DNA of 64,000 bases. Source: Smittia aterrima (lineage: Eukaryota; Arthropoda; Insecta; Diptera; Chironomidae). Both the position numbers and the translations under genes were made by a program. The stretch lies in the NCBI GenBank assembly GCA_033063855.1, contig CP093831.1, positions 12,896,001 through 12,960,000 on the forward strand, written 5' to 3'. A model generated the notes under the pieces. The model ran no database searches and was not told the DNA's origin. It worked only from the letters and a program-made list of their open reading frames with translations. Below are positions 23,156 through 35,076 of the stretch, piece by piece. Position 1 is the stretch's first letter; each line of letters starts with the position of its first letter.

Positions 23156-23393
23156 CTTACAATTATTTGATCCAGTTTCTTCTTAAACTTCGTTACTCAC
23201 ACAGCGACGTTGAAAGCAAAACTGAAAGTAAAAAGATACCTCAATAAAAATCTTAATATTCTACCTACATTAGAAGTCGCCCTATTTGCATTTGGGTTGT
23301 AGGTAGTCGAAATAAATCAGATGTTTCGTTTAAATTCGTAAAAAGGTTTATTTCTGCTTCAAATTTATTAACAAGGAGGCTTTCTAACTAGGA

Positions 23394-26300
23394 TCACATC
23401 CAAGGAGCCCAGCCGAAGTACATTGAAGCCAAATTTTCAGCGCTAGTCGCTTCTCCGATTATAAAGTTTACTTGACCCTCCGTCGATAATGGAATTCCCG
23501 AAGATCCTTTGTATTTTCTTACGATTCCTTTTAGTCTCATCTCAATGCTCTTAATGGATTCAACAGATTCTGCTTCAATGTGCTCTGAGGTATTTCGGCT
23601 AAGAACTGTCTTGTGCTGAACACCGTAAGCAAGCGGTCGGAGATAAGACATTAAAGTATTTCTTTCTTTTTGCATGACTCGTAAGAAGATCTCGCAACTT
23701 TTTCTGAAGGGACCTTCAATTCCAAGTACGCCCATGGCATCAATCATGTTATGAGTTAGTCGAAAGGGAACTGTTTCAGGCACAGTGAGATTCTCTCCCT
23801 TGTTGAATAAGCAGTTGAAGTCGACATGGAAAGTTTCGCCAGAACGAATGTCAATCAGAATGTTCTCTCCATGGCGATCACCCAGGCCAAGAATGTATCC
23901 GATAATTGACATTGCCGCAGTCGTGCGAATATATGACAATCGAGCTTTATAGTAATTTTGTGGACTCGAGAATTGTTTGCGGAAGTAATCTCCAAGTGCT
24001 GGATAAAAAATTTTCGTCAACCGATGGTACTCTTGAACTTTATCTTCAATTCTCCTCAAGTCGTTTACACTCTTGAGTTTGGCATTAGCCGGCAATTTGT
24101 GATTCTTCTTAATGTATTCGCTTATAATAATGTCTTTGAAGGTTCGCAAGTTAGGAACCCATTCTGAAAGAAAATAATTGAAATTTGGTTTTTTTAATGT
24201 GAAATATCAAACTTACCAATGACTCCGTAGGTCTCATCAAGTGGACATGCAGCGTAAATTCGAGTTGTTAACTGTCGTTGACGAGATTCAGGATCATTAT
24301 GCAAGAATTCTTTCACAATTGCTGATAATTCGAGGAAGCGCCAATCGATACGCAAGTCATCTTTCTTGAATAGCATTGAATATTCTTTGCCATCGTCTCC
24401 GATCAAAGTAACTTTACGCGGTCTTACAAGTGAAGTCATCATAACAACTCTTTCCTTCATTTTATGGATGTAAACCATACTCGAGGCAAATTTGAATTTG
24501 TTGTCTTTCCAAACACGTGACATTTGAAGGTTTGCGACAAAAGGCATTATGATGCCCGCTTTGCTTGGTTTTGAGAGATGTGTGAGCCCAGAGGTTTTGA
24601 GAGAAAACTCTTTAACATCTTTTCCAATTTCCATTGATGCAAGCTTAATCCAATTCTGATGCAGCGAGTTGAACTCTTTAACTAAATTCTGGAGATGTTC
24701 GAGTCTTGAGTCATGTAGAATCAACTTGCATTGCTTAACTCGTTGCGTATCTTTGCTTCGAAGCATTGGAATAAGAAACCAAAACGATTGTTGTGGATAA
24801 GCTTTGATCAGTTTGACGAGAATTGTTTTAAGAACAGCAAAGACATCCTGTGACTTATGACAAATGCGAGAGATCAGTTGAGAGAATGCGGTGTAGAAAT
24901 ATTCAACATCAAGTCGTTTGGCAGCATTTTCAACAATTTTGTTCATCTGATTGATTTCAGTTCTGTTCGAGTACGAATCGGTTGCGTCGAGCCAGATGCT
25001 TAGAAATCGTGGCATTGATTGGAAAACATAAGCGCTTCCAAAGACCATGCTTTTGAAGTAATTATCCATAACTTCATTAATTTGGTTTAGATGGCAGACT
25101 GGAACTGTTTTTTGATCGTCTCCAGAGCAATAGTGACGATCCATGTACTCAGCCAACAAAAGGTAAACTTTCTCGCATTCTACTCCTTTAACTCGCGCAT
25201 CTCTGAAAAGTTTCTTGTTTGCTTCAAAATCAAGATTGATTGCTTCCGCGTTATATCGAGCACACATCAGTTTTCCTTTTGAATAAATAATTTTGTCTTC
25301 CTTTGAAAGTTGCTGAATATCGTTATTTCCAAGCAGTTTCGATGTGCCAAGCTCAAGGACTTGAAAAGCGTTAACTTGATCTCCTTTGATCCAATCTAGT
25401 TTTGCTTTTTCGAGGAATAGATCTTTTGGTTCGTAACTTTCCGCGTTTAGAATATAGATTTGAGCTTGCTGGTACATTTTACTTTTGCACGCTAGCTTTG
25501 TACTTTTTATCCAAAGCTTTCCTATCTCAGCATTGATCAAATCCAGTACCGGTCGAACTGTGGGTCCATATTTTTTCAACATTTGCTTTGTCTCACTCAG
25601 AACAATTCGACGGAAGCAAAATATCGGCTCTTCAATCACTGCGCCTTGTTGAACAAATTCCATACGAAGATTCCAATCGTTGACAAGGTTCTTAACGATT
25701 TCAAGACGATTGTTGTTGGTTGATATTTTAATCTGTTCGTAGGCTTCGTTTGCTTTCTCGATCTCTGAGATGAGATGAAGGTTAATAATTCCTCGATAAT
25801 TTTTACCATAAGCAGTTTGCTCATTGCCGGATATTTTGAGATTCTTAATCATTGCCAATCGAGTATTACGCAATTCACTTTGGAATATGTCAGTGTTCTC
25901 GGATCTAAATTTCAACATCAGTTGTCCACAGCGAACGCCCCAACTCGTACTTTGCTGAACAGTCGTTTCCTTTAATAATTCTTCAAGTTCATCAAATCTT
26001 GACAAACGCCATAAAGGCTCAGCTTTGAATTCTCTGCTTATCGTTTGTTGTTGAGAATCGCTGAGCTTGCGGATCATATTTTCGTAAACAAGCAAAGCTG
26101 TCTCTGGCTGGTCAAGAGCGATGAAAGTGTTTAGCATGTGTTGCATGTTCTCGACATCCGGCAACCCAATTTGCATCATTCGCTCGCATGTTGCTGCTGA
26201 GTCCTGATAATTTCCTGTAACATTGCTGATCATAAGTTTTTCTTCGAGAGACCATTCTGATGTTTTCAAAGCTTGAATTCCTTCAACTGAGTCAGGATTT

Positions 26301-29300
26301 CCTAGTTTTGCGTAAATGTTCGTCAGAAACTTCAATTTGGGTTGAAGATCTTCTTTCTGTTTAATGTTTTTAATTCGAGCTTCGAAGTAAATCATTGCTC
26401 GAGAATATTCATCACATTTGTAGTTGACTTCGGCCATTTCTTCAGTATCGAAGTTCGAAAGGAAATCAGTGATCAGCTTAGTAGTTGCTCCGTTATGTGT
26501 TCGTCGATAGTTCTCGAGAAAATCAAAAACTTCGAAAATCAACTTTGCGACTTTTATAGCGACTGACTTCATGCTGTTCTCTGGCGACTGATTCTTGTTG
26601 TAGTGAATTGGGCGAAAGGCAAAATCTTTGACAAACAGAGGTTTTCTGTGATTCCCATCTCTGGTTTGATCAAAACAATCCTTCTCCATCACATTATCAA
26701 ATACGTGTTGAATCTCTTCCTTGATCATTCTGTGCGTAGTAATGTCGTTGATTTCAAGATTATGCAAGAGAATGTAAGGAAAGAACATTGACGTCGTGTA
26801 TTGATTGTGTTTCATGCTTGGTTTTACGCATTCAAGAAGATACTTTGTTTTTTCGTCGGTGATTCGACTGATGAGAAAGCTTGCAAACTGCATTGTCCAG
26901 TCTGAAAGTGTTTGACTTTGATTCCAGAAAATGGGAAAATCATTTGTGACTTGCTTTTGCTTTGGCGAATAATTTGATCTCAGCAAAGGTTCCATCAGTG
27001 GTCGTATTTTTTCAGGAATGGCGTTCCAAACTTCATGATCTCGGCTATTTTCAACAGTTACATCGCGTGACCGAAGGATTTGTTGAATTGCTAATGATAA
27101 AGCATCAATATATTTCGTGTCGCTTTTATATGATGCATAAGAACGACAGAGCTGAGCAAGAGCCATTTTAGCAAACTCATCGGAATGGATCGTTTTCGGG
27201 AACTCTTCTTGACTGGCGTAGTTCTGTTGTTGAAGACTCGGCTCGATCGCTCCTAATTCGCCAAGACATTCTGCTGTTGCTAGTTGAAGCATTCCAGTTG
27301 TCGTAGATTTACAGTTGTTTATGAGAATATGAAGCAGTTCTTCAATCGTTGAATCCATTGTCATTTTGCCACAGATTTTGTCGTTCAACTCGACTCGGTG
27401 CTTTTTGAAAAGCTCTCTCATGTACTGAATGCAGTAGACTCGAATCTTTAAATCCGAGTTTTCGCTATTCAAATATCTCATCAGCGATCCTAAGTTTGTG
27501 TGGAAATTTTCTTCATCTCTCATCTTTTGGCTTCTCATTAAACTTAAGACAATAACTTTGATTTCTGGATCGATACGTGTTTTCTCGATAAAGAAGAGAT
27601 CGGAGATGTAGCGACTCAATAAATTGCTGTTTTCCACAACCAAATATTTGAAAATTTCTTTGACTTCATTGGGAAACTTGTCACTGAAGACTTCGAGAGA
27701 AACAAAAATTGTGCTGAGGATAGGTCCGAGACTTGAAACGCTACATGTGCGAATAAGAATATCCCAGACTTTGATACAGATCTCGCTTAGGTCGTAGGAA
27801 GCATGTTCGATGGCTACTTTCAGTACAGAGATAATCTTAAAGCAATAGCTCGAAACACGATTTGTTCCAAGCATTCGAATAATGTCTCCTAGACTCAACA
27901 GAAAGTTCTTGTTGACGATTCGCTCGCACTCGACTGATGTTAAATATGGTTCGAAATGAATTAAGACTCCGAGGAATCTTGTTTTGATATCGTCTGCGAT
28001 TTCGTCCATCGTTGGTACGCGTCGCTCCTTCTCAAGCAAACTCGACATTACTTCAATTACGAATGGTTGAGCTTTGTGGTAGTAAATCAATACTTCATCG
28101 TTAATCTCTTTTTTGTTCGAAATTAGTAATTCTCGAAGAGGTTTTCGCGCTTTATCTTCGATGATTTTAATGCATTTCTTGATGTCTTCTTGCGACTGAG
28201 TCGTGTAAATTTCGTGATAGATTTGGAGAATATTGTCTTCAATTGCTTGTGGCAAAGGAACTGCGATAAGAGAGCAAAGTTCTTCCAATGGACACAGCAA
28301 CTTTTGCGACTGAAAAGAAATTAATTTAGGAATGCTTTGGAATGTTAAAGAAACAATTACCTTAAGACTCAAAGGAATCGTAACTGCGATTATTATGCCC
28401 AATATATCAGGAATCAACTCTCGCATTCTTGGAAAGTTGAGACGTCGTGAGAGCTAAAATAAATCAGGAAATTATTTAAAGTTAAATTATAAAACTTATA
28501 ACTTACATTAATCAGCGAGTTCGAGAATTTTTCTTTGTGCGTGAGAAAATTAACGATGAGCATTCGAGTAATTTGATGCATGAGGAATGTTTTATGCCAG
28601 TTGAAAAGTTGAAAGAGTGAGATTCCATTTCTCTCAGCCATGTTTAAAGCAAGGTCTGAAGCTTCCCCCATGAGTTGTGAATTGTTTGGAATTATGAACA
28701 TTAAGAATATCTTGAATGATTGTACCATTTGTGTCTCGTCGACGAAATTTGTTGCAATAATGAAGTTCAGATTAATTGCGAGTAATTGAAGCTTTTCATC
28801 ATTTGGCGTCGATCCCTTGGCAGCGAATAGCGCCACAGCAAAAATTTGAGCAAAGCAATTGTTGAAAATTTCTTTTTTCTGTTTAGCAGTGATATCCAAT
28901 TGATGAATGTTAATGAGGATATCCTTAAGATTTTCATTAAGACTCTCAAGAACTTTTTCGTCCATCACAAAAATCTTTTCAAAGAATGATTTGCCTGCGT
29001 CGCTAATGATCCACATTTGGAAATCTTCTGAATGATTCAGCATCGCTGGAATATGTGGAAGTAACTCGATAATGAAATCCTTTGGCTGATTGAAAAGCAA
29101 TGTCGTGTTTATCGAAAGACTTATCGATTCGTTGTGTTCTCTATTAACGATTAGTCCTTTTGAGATTTTAGCAATTGCAAGAAGTCGCTGGTCATCGTTT
29201 GTCGAAGTATTCTTTGGTCCAAACTTTGACAATGCGCACTTGTTGCAGACGATTGAATATCTAAACCCATTTTCCTTTGAATGAAGTTTGAGGACTTTGA

Positions 29301-31360
29301 CATCATCTCTAGTTAAACAAAGCATACTTTGAAGTGGTAAAAGAACAAGTTTCGAGTCTTTAAAATCCAGTAGAAGTTTTTGGTACTTCTCAAACCAAAT
29401 CGGCATTTTGTTGTTTAAGGCAAAGTTGAGGAATGAGTTGAAGAAAGATTTTTTGAGTTCGTTGTTTCCTTCTGTTAAAGTGTAGATAATGATATTCTCA
29501 ATCAGCCAATAGCAGGGCGTTGGAATTTTACTGATTTCAAGATGTGAAAGTAGTTCGATTGAGTCGCATTGCATGACATCGAGATGATCTTTGAAAACCG
29601 GTCCAGAGAAGAAGTTTTTGAAGTTCGCAGGAAGGATTTGCATGATTTTTTGAAATCCGCCAAGTTTGTTGTACTTTGAATTGTTATGTAAGCTAGCGTA
29701 GAATGGTGAGGCCACGATAGCAACCAGTACTTGTTTCACGGTGTCAACGATGTTGGAATTATCATTTAACTGCAAAATACTGCTGAATATGTCCATACTG
29801 CATCGAGCGATTTGCGCGTCGATCTTTGTTTTCTCAATAGCTGACAATAACTTTTGATTGAAGGCCTCGGTTTCATTGAAGAGCCGAAATTCAATTGGTT
29901 TAATTTTCCATTTGGGTGAACTCTCATTTTCTTCAAGTGATCGCATTCCTTGGAGGAACTGAAATCTTCGTGATGTTGCGAACTGGATTTGAATCGCCAG
30001 AATGAAGTAATCAGCGATAGATCCGAGATGAGTTATGAAATTTGGCTTCTCAATATTCTTGATGAGATCATCCAAAAGTTTGATTGTCGCTTCATAAATA
30101 AATTTCCAACTTTCACTGACAGAAGTCACGTCGATCATTTCGCTGTTAATATCGACATTGCTTTCAATTTCACTGACAATAAGATATTTCAAAAGTGCCA
30201 CAGTTGATTGACCATCAAATTCTAGAAGGTTTCGAAACATCTTCGTAGTTGATAAGTTGAATTCAAAGTTATCAAAAACTTTAACCAGCATGTTTGTTAA
30301 TAGGTCAGGAATTTTTTGGTTGAACCAGCTTTGTTTCATGTTTTTAAGTTCGTGATACAGGATCTCACAAGTTGAACAAACAAGACGTTCTAAATTGCTT
30401 TGATTGTTGAACTTCATTCGTTTGACTGGAACCTCAGAGAAAAAGCTTTCAGTTTGCGACTGAAATTCTTGTAGAGCTGCATTGCTTTCATGAAGCATCA
30501 TCGCTGGAATGTTTTTGAAGGTGATCGATAAAGTTTCCATTGTCGATAAGAATAGTTGTGTTTCGATGTCGGCAAAGGTAGCGAGGCAGTCAAAGTAAAG
30601 CTTGAAAAACTCGAGCGCTTGCACTTTATAGCTCAAAGCTTTTTGACGGAGAACATCGTGAACTGCCGAAAAACTTTTAATCGCCAGATCCGGTTTAATG
30701 TTGCAGTAATGCAAAATAGAAGAGCTCAGAACGCTCAAACAGCATTTCATGACATTACAGACCTGTTGATCGCTTTTGATTTCGAGTTTCAAAAATCTTA
30801 ACTTTGTGTTTACTTTGTTTAGATCATCAGGCGAAGGTTGATCGGAAAACTTGATTGCTAGAAAAAAGATTATTAATTAAAGATATTAAAAACATTCTAT
30901 CAACAGCATTCTCTCACCGATTGATTCAGTTTCTTTCCAAAGCAACGCTTGCTCGAGAAATGATGTGTAAAGTGAGATAAGCTGGTGGAACCACCATCGC
31001 TGAAGTACATATGATTCGTGTGCCAACAACTTCTGCAATTCAATATTGGCATCTTCCAATCTATTAAGAGAAATTTTGTTATTTACATTTTATAAGACAG
31101 ACATTGACTTACAATTTCTCCTTTGTGTGTAAAGCAATAAAAGCAAGTTGATTGAATAGCCATGAGAGATATATCTGCAACTGTTTCCTGTCTTCCTTGT
31201 CCAAGATCTTCTTTGTGAAAAAGTGGCTCTTGTAGTCAATCGATTTGCGAAGAATTTTTGTTAAGCTTTCGGAATCTGTAATTCCATTTGTCGCTTCTAA
31301 ATAAATCTCGAACTCATTACTCAGCAGCTCGCACATATCGATAGTGCCTTTGTCAAGCAT
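23394..31360 (-). CDS. mei-41: ATR checkpoint kinase (mei-41)
   Basis: Six exons on the minus strand: 31360-31113, 31060-30918, 30857-28507, 28453-28361, 28309-24217, 24163-23394; 2565 aa, close to the size of other insect ATRs. HEAT-like helical repeats fill the first two thirds, followed by FAT. The PI3K-like kinase domain has catalytic LGLGDRHGEN, HVDFNCLFNKGE (metal site) and VPFRLTHNM. A FATC tail ends in MYFGWAPWM. These blocks are ATR-specific rather than ATM, TOR, SMG1 or DNA-PK. ATR with its partner ATRIP senses RPA-coated single-stranded DNA and triggers the replication checkpoint in the nucleus. The 51-nt intron at 28310-28360 is in frame and has no stop. The gene is divergent from RpL35A. 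Confidence 0.95.
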
Positions 31361-31948
31361 TTTGAATGCTTTAATTAAATGTTTTTCAAATATTAATTCT
31401 TGTTTCTTTAGGCGGGAACTATTGAAAACAAACCGGCCCCGTTTGAACTTTTGTTCAGCGAAGATTTTTTTTTTCTTTTTGGTTCTTTGCGTTCAGTAAA
31501 CGATTTTCGCTCTTTTCAATTTTTGTCGCGGAAACGTGTGATAAAAGTGAGTGAAATTAATTGTTTTGAGCTGTTTAAGCTTTTATTCTGATCTTCAAAA
31601 TAATCAAACAAAGTGCACAAAGTCATGAACTATCCGTGAATGATCGAGAAACTTCTTGTACCAGCGAGAATAACGAGAAAATTGCACAAATATAGAAACA
31701 TTTTTGATCAACATGATTTCCAAGCTAATTTAGAAATACTTCTGTATTAGCAGCGAAAATTATGAAATATTCCTGCTGTTCAAACTAAAAGCTTTAAAAG
31801 CGACAGCTTAAACGTTGTGATAAAACTAAAATCTCTAAATTTCTGGAAATCTTGCATTTTGTTTGATGTTTTGAGGTTAATCGTTGATTCTGTGTGATTT
31901 TGAAAACATAGCAAGATTTATTCTAATGAAACTGTTTGTATTTTAGAA
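31361..31948. promoter_or_regulatory. Shared promoter of mei-41 and RpL35A, with an E2F-like site
   Basis: This 588-bp stretch lies between two divergent start codons. GCGGGAA at 31412-31418, about 55 bp from the mei-41 ATG, fits the E2F core. A pyrimidine-rich start near 31510 (CTCTTTTC) resembles a 5' TOP for RpL35A. A 5'-UTR intron is likely from 31547 (GTGAGT) to 31946, with the ATG 2 nt after the acceptor. Site function is inferred. Confidence 0.5.
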
Positions 31949-32655
31949 ATGGCAGATACCGCAGCAAAGAAAGTTGCTCCAGTTAAGAAGGAGAAGAAAC
32001 CCGCAGCTGCTGCTCCTGCAGCACCAAAGGGCGAAACTAAAGTAAAGAAGGCAAAGGAACCAGCACCAGTCACTCCTCGTCCCTTCAAACGTTACGGAAG
32101 ATTGTGGGCTAAGGCTGTCTTCACTGGCTACAAACGTGGTCAGAGAAACCAACACGAAAATCACGCTTTGTTGAAGGTAAGTTATAGTTCTTAATTAAAA
32201 ACAATCTCTTTGGATGTCGTGATGCTTGAAAGACATTTGAAACCTGAATACGAATGTGGAAAACAATTTTTCTTCTGATAACAGCATCAAAGAGATTTTA
32301 CAAAAACTTTTTTCGAACAATTGCTAATATCTTTCTATTCGTTAGGTTGAAGGATCACGTAGCGCAAAGACTTCATTGTTCTACGTCGGCAAGCGTTGCG
32401 CATTTGTCTTCAAGGGTGCATCAAAGAAATCATCGCCTACCAACCTCAAGCACAAGAGCCGCGTTCGTGCAATCTGGGGAAAAGTTACCCGCACACACGG
32501 TAACAACGGTGGAGTTCGTGCTCGTTTCACTAAGAACCTTCCCGGTGACGCCATCGGCAAACGCGTGAGAATTGTAAGTGAATCTTATTTCTTCACCGCT
32601 TGCAAGAATTAACAATAAACTCTCTTTCTAGATGATGTATCCATCCAGAATTTAA
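31949..32655 (+). CDS. RpL35A: 60S ribosomal protein L35A (eL33)
   Basis: Exons 31949-32176, 32346-32573 and 32632-32655 give 159 aa. The N-terminal ~45 residues are an Ala/Lys/Pro-rich extension seen in insect orthologues. The conserved core follows (RLWAKAVFTGYKRGQRNQ, then FYVGKRCAFVFKG and the RAIWGKVTRTHGNNGGVRA block), and the last exon encodes MMYPSRI. It is a structural component of the large ribosomal subunit. The second intron carries a possible snoRNA, as is common for ribosomal-protein host genes. Confidence 0.96.
32203..32297 (+). ncRNA. Possible box C/D snoRNA in RpL35A intron 2
   Basis: A perfect 10-bp terminal inverted repeat (AATCTCTTTG at 32203-32212, CAAAGAGATT at 32288-32297) encloses a C-box-like GTGATGC (32219-32225; consensus RTGATGA) and a D box CTGA (32275-32278). 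A second CTGA lies at 32244-32247 (possible D'). The location in a ribosomal-protein intron fits. Weak points: the C box is off by one base, and the stem sits 6 and 9 nt away from the boxes. The rRNA target was not identified. Confidence 0.35.
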
Positions 32656-32791
32656 ACACCTCATTCACTGGATCAACATTTCTCCAACAAAATAAAGCGA
32701 AGATCCTTTAAAAATAATTCCAAGACAACTATACTTTTTTATTGAATGAAAACTTTGATTTGTGTTACAGAAAAATATTTATATTGAAACA

Positions 32792-33919
32792 TCAGGAGCG
32801 ATCGTTGTACGAATCAAATCTTCCATTATAAGTCGATTGATTCTTTGGGCATCTTCGAGATATCGCAAAGCAATATCGACGAATTCTTGATAAGCAGCAG
32901 TTGATTGCATTGTCTTTCAATTCATGGTACAAACATCCCTCTGAGAATGCTTCTTTCAGATCGGCTTCAAAAATGTTATTGGAAAAAGAGATTGACGGAA
33001 ATGTTTTTTCATTTAGTCTTTGGAGACGATTTTTTCTAATTGTTGTCAACCGTTGAAGAGAAAAGAAAAGTTCTTCAACCGGATAGATTTTTACTTTGTC
33101 AAATATTTCATCTTCTTGAGCCTCATAAAAGATTTTCTGCATTATCTTTTGAGTAGTGCGCAAAGACTCTAGACTATTTTGAGTAGTAGTCTCAGTGAAG
33201 AAGATTGGCAAGTTGTCCAGAGGATGAAGGAAACGAATGATCTTCTCGAACACAGTCAGGTAATCCTTCTCTCCTTCACATTTTGGTGGCAATGGATATT
33301 TGTGGACTTCCTTCGAGTGCTCTGTTGCTGCATATGTTGATCCCATTGGAAGTTCACCAGGATTTACTCGAATCTGCACTTCGTCGATTATTCCTCTCTT
33401 TAAACTGAACTTTGCCAAAGCGATTTCAGCTGGAAAGATGTCATCGCTGGTCTCAAAGAACTTCGTGCCATTTACAAAGTAGAAAACCAAATCGTCAAGT
33501 TCTGAAAGAAAGGGAAAATCGTTGTAAAGAATGAATGATCAAACTTGTATGCGAATGAGCAAACCTCCAATATCGTTTGATTTAGTCACTTCTTCATTGA
33601 TTTCTTTCACGATCTTCAGATGTCTTTCTTTCTCTATCTCTCTTTGCAGCTGGTTTTGATTGATTTTGTGATCATAATCATTTACTCTCTTTCGCTTTCT
33701 ACGTGGATTGAATTTGTCTACAATTAGATCTTTAGATGACGGATGGATGTCAAATGTTTTATTTTGATATTTCTCCTTCTCAATATCAGTCAATTTAAAC
33801 CAATGCGGCTTTGCCATTGTAATCACCGATTTCATTTCGTAGTCTCCAAAGTTATTATCTTTTAACTTCTGTTGATATTCTATTGCAAAAGCAAAAAAGT
33901 CTTTTGGAATATTTTGCAT
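32792..33919 (-). CDS. Maelstrom-like protein A (HMG box + MAEL domain)
   Basis: Exons 33919-33565 and 33501-32792 give 354 aa. The start chosen is the ATG at 33919, directly before the HMG box (QNIPKDFFAFAIEYQQKL); an in-frame ATG 60 nt upstream would add an unlikely leader. The MAEL domain is RNase-H-like: DIFPAEIALAKFSL, VNPGELPMGS, KYPLPPKCEGEKDY, then C-x-x-H and INCCLSRIRRYC, so the Glu-Cys-His-Cys metal-site residues appear present. Maelstrom acts in the piRNA pathway, in transposon silencing and germline nuage or nucleus. Its MAEL exon is about nine-tenths identical in DNA to locus E (57833), whereas the HMG boxes differ strongly. The end (after RRYCFAI) differs from E. Confidence 0.8.
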
Positions 33920-34458
33920 TTTAAAAAAAACTTTGTTTATCAACAGAAAATTGAACTTTCGAACTAAACAAATCCTCATTGATCAAAAAAAAAATCAAAA
34001 CCGCGAGTCCCAAAGAACAAATTTTTTTAGAGCGTGTATTTTTGGAAACGAAGAATTTAAAGCAAAAATAAGGTTGGAGCTTAAGCAGAAGTCTTTAATT
34101 CACTTTACTTAACTCGGAAGGTGATTGCAAAGCGAAATTGATTGAAAGTCGATTCTAAAACGAGTTTTCAGAAATAGAATTTCACAATCATGGTTGAGCC
34201 AAATGGATTTTCCACTTTCCTGTTCAAATATAAAAATGAAAACAAGTTGAGTATGTCTGAGGCTCAGAGTGTCGCAGGAGATTTATGGAAAGTGAGTAAT
34301 TTTCCGTCATTAATAATGAGAAATGCTAATTCAATTTGCTTAATTACTTCCTCTGTAGAACATGTCAGAAGAGCAGCGACTCCCGTACAAAACTAAATCA
34401 AAGTCCATCTCGAAAATCAAAGTTCCCAATAATTTTGAAGTGAAGGCAGATGAAGACA
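33562..34458. repeat. 897-bp direct repeat, left copy (bidirectional mael core)
   Basis: The stretch matches 35084-35980 at a constant offset of 1522 bp with few differences. It covers the HMG-box exon of gene A, the divergent promoter, and exon 1, the intron and the start of exon 2 of gene B. The match ends abruptly on both sides. Confidence 0.88.
33920..34189. promoter_or_regulatory. Divergent promoter of mael-like genes A and B
   Basis: 270 bp between two head-to-head start codons, duplicated almost unchanged at 35443-35711. Poly-A/T runs and a shared CACTTTACTTAACTCGGAAG block stand out. No TATA box was recognised. Confidence 0.5.
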
Positions 34459-34715
34459 TGGATCAAGATCCGCCTGGGGAGCTCGAAGACAACTTTGAGC
34501 CAGCTATCCCAGGTGGAGATCAACAAGCAGCTTCAACTATCCCGATGGATCAAGATTCGCCTGGGGAGCTCAAAGACATCATTGAGCCAGCTACCTCAGG
34601 TGATGTGATGGAGGATGAGATGAACGCTGAAGGTGGCTTTGTTGAGAACCTCGAATTGGCTAATGAAATAATGCTGCAAATGCTTATCATAGCCGCCAGT
34701 CTAGGAGATAATTGA
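34190..34715 (+). CDS. Maelstrom-derived HMG-box protein B with new acidic tail
   Basis: Exons 34190-34291 and 34359-34715 give 152 aa. The first ~65 residues are nearly identical to gene D (HMG box PNGFSTFLFKYKNENK, then NMSEEQRLPYKTKSKS). At 34458 the similarity to D stops, and the frame runs into an unrelated acidic tail with a tandem repeat: MDQDPPGELED and MDQDSPGELKD, 29 codons apart. The MAEL domain is missing. The ORF and splice sites are intact. It may be a functional HMG-only chimera or a recent, not yet decayed, fragment. Confidence 0.6.
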
Positions 34716-35076
34716 TTAACCGCAAAAATGTTTTTCGCTTCACTAAATATTAATGAATTTATTTATCTTTAACACGAGACTGTGAAACAAAGACTGAATT
34801 ATTATCAATAATTAAAATTTCTTTCAACTTTTTACAATAAGTTATCCTGTCCGAAGTTAGTCAACAGGTTGAAGGTTTGTCTCCCTGTTGTAGCATTAGA
34901 AGCAGATCCTCCGAAAATAGCTCTTTTCAGATTTGGTTTTAGTTTTAGACTTGGCTTTCTTGTTGCTTGACCAGACATCGTCGCCAGACTCAACATTAAG
35001 ATTCAACTCAATTTGTGAATCCTCTTTTACCGTAACCGATTTTTGAAACTCTTCACCATCTATTTCTTCTTGTAAA
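34716..35076. other. 3' ends of genes B and C; spacer between repeat copies
   Basis: Part of the 625-bp spacer (34459-35083) between the two 897-bp repeat copies. On the minus strand a 63-codon frame (35087-34896) overlaps the end of gene C in another frame and encodes an acidic stretch followed by Lys/Ser/Thr-rich residues (KAKSKTKTKSEK). A one-base frame change near 35085 would join it to gene C. Its origin is unknown. Confidence 0.4.

Noticed and set aside
33920..33979. Upstream in-frame ATG of mael-like gene A at 33979
   Set aside because: Would add a 20-residue leader unlike Maelstrom N-termini; the part is shared with copy C only because of the duplication and carries a 3-nt indel.
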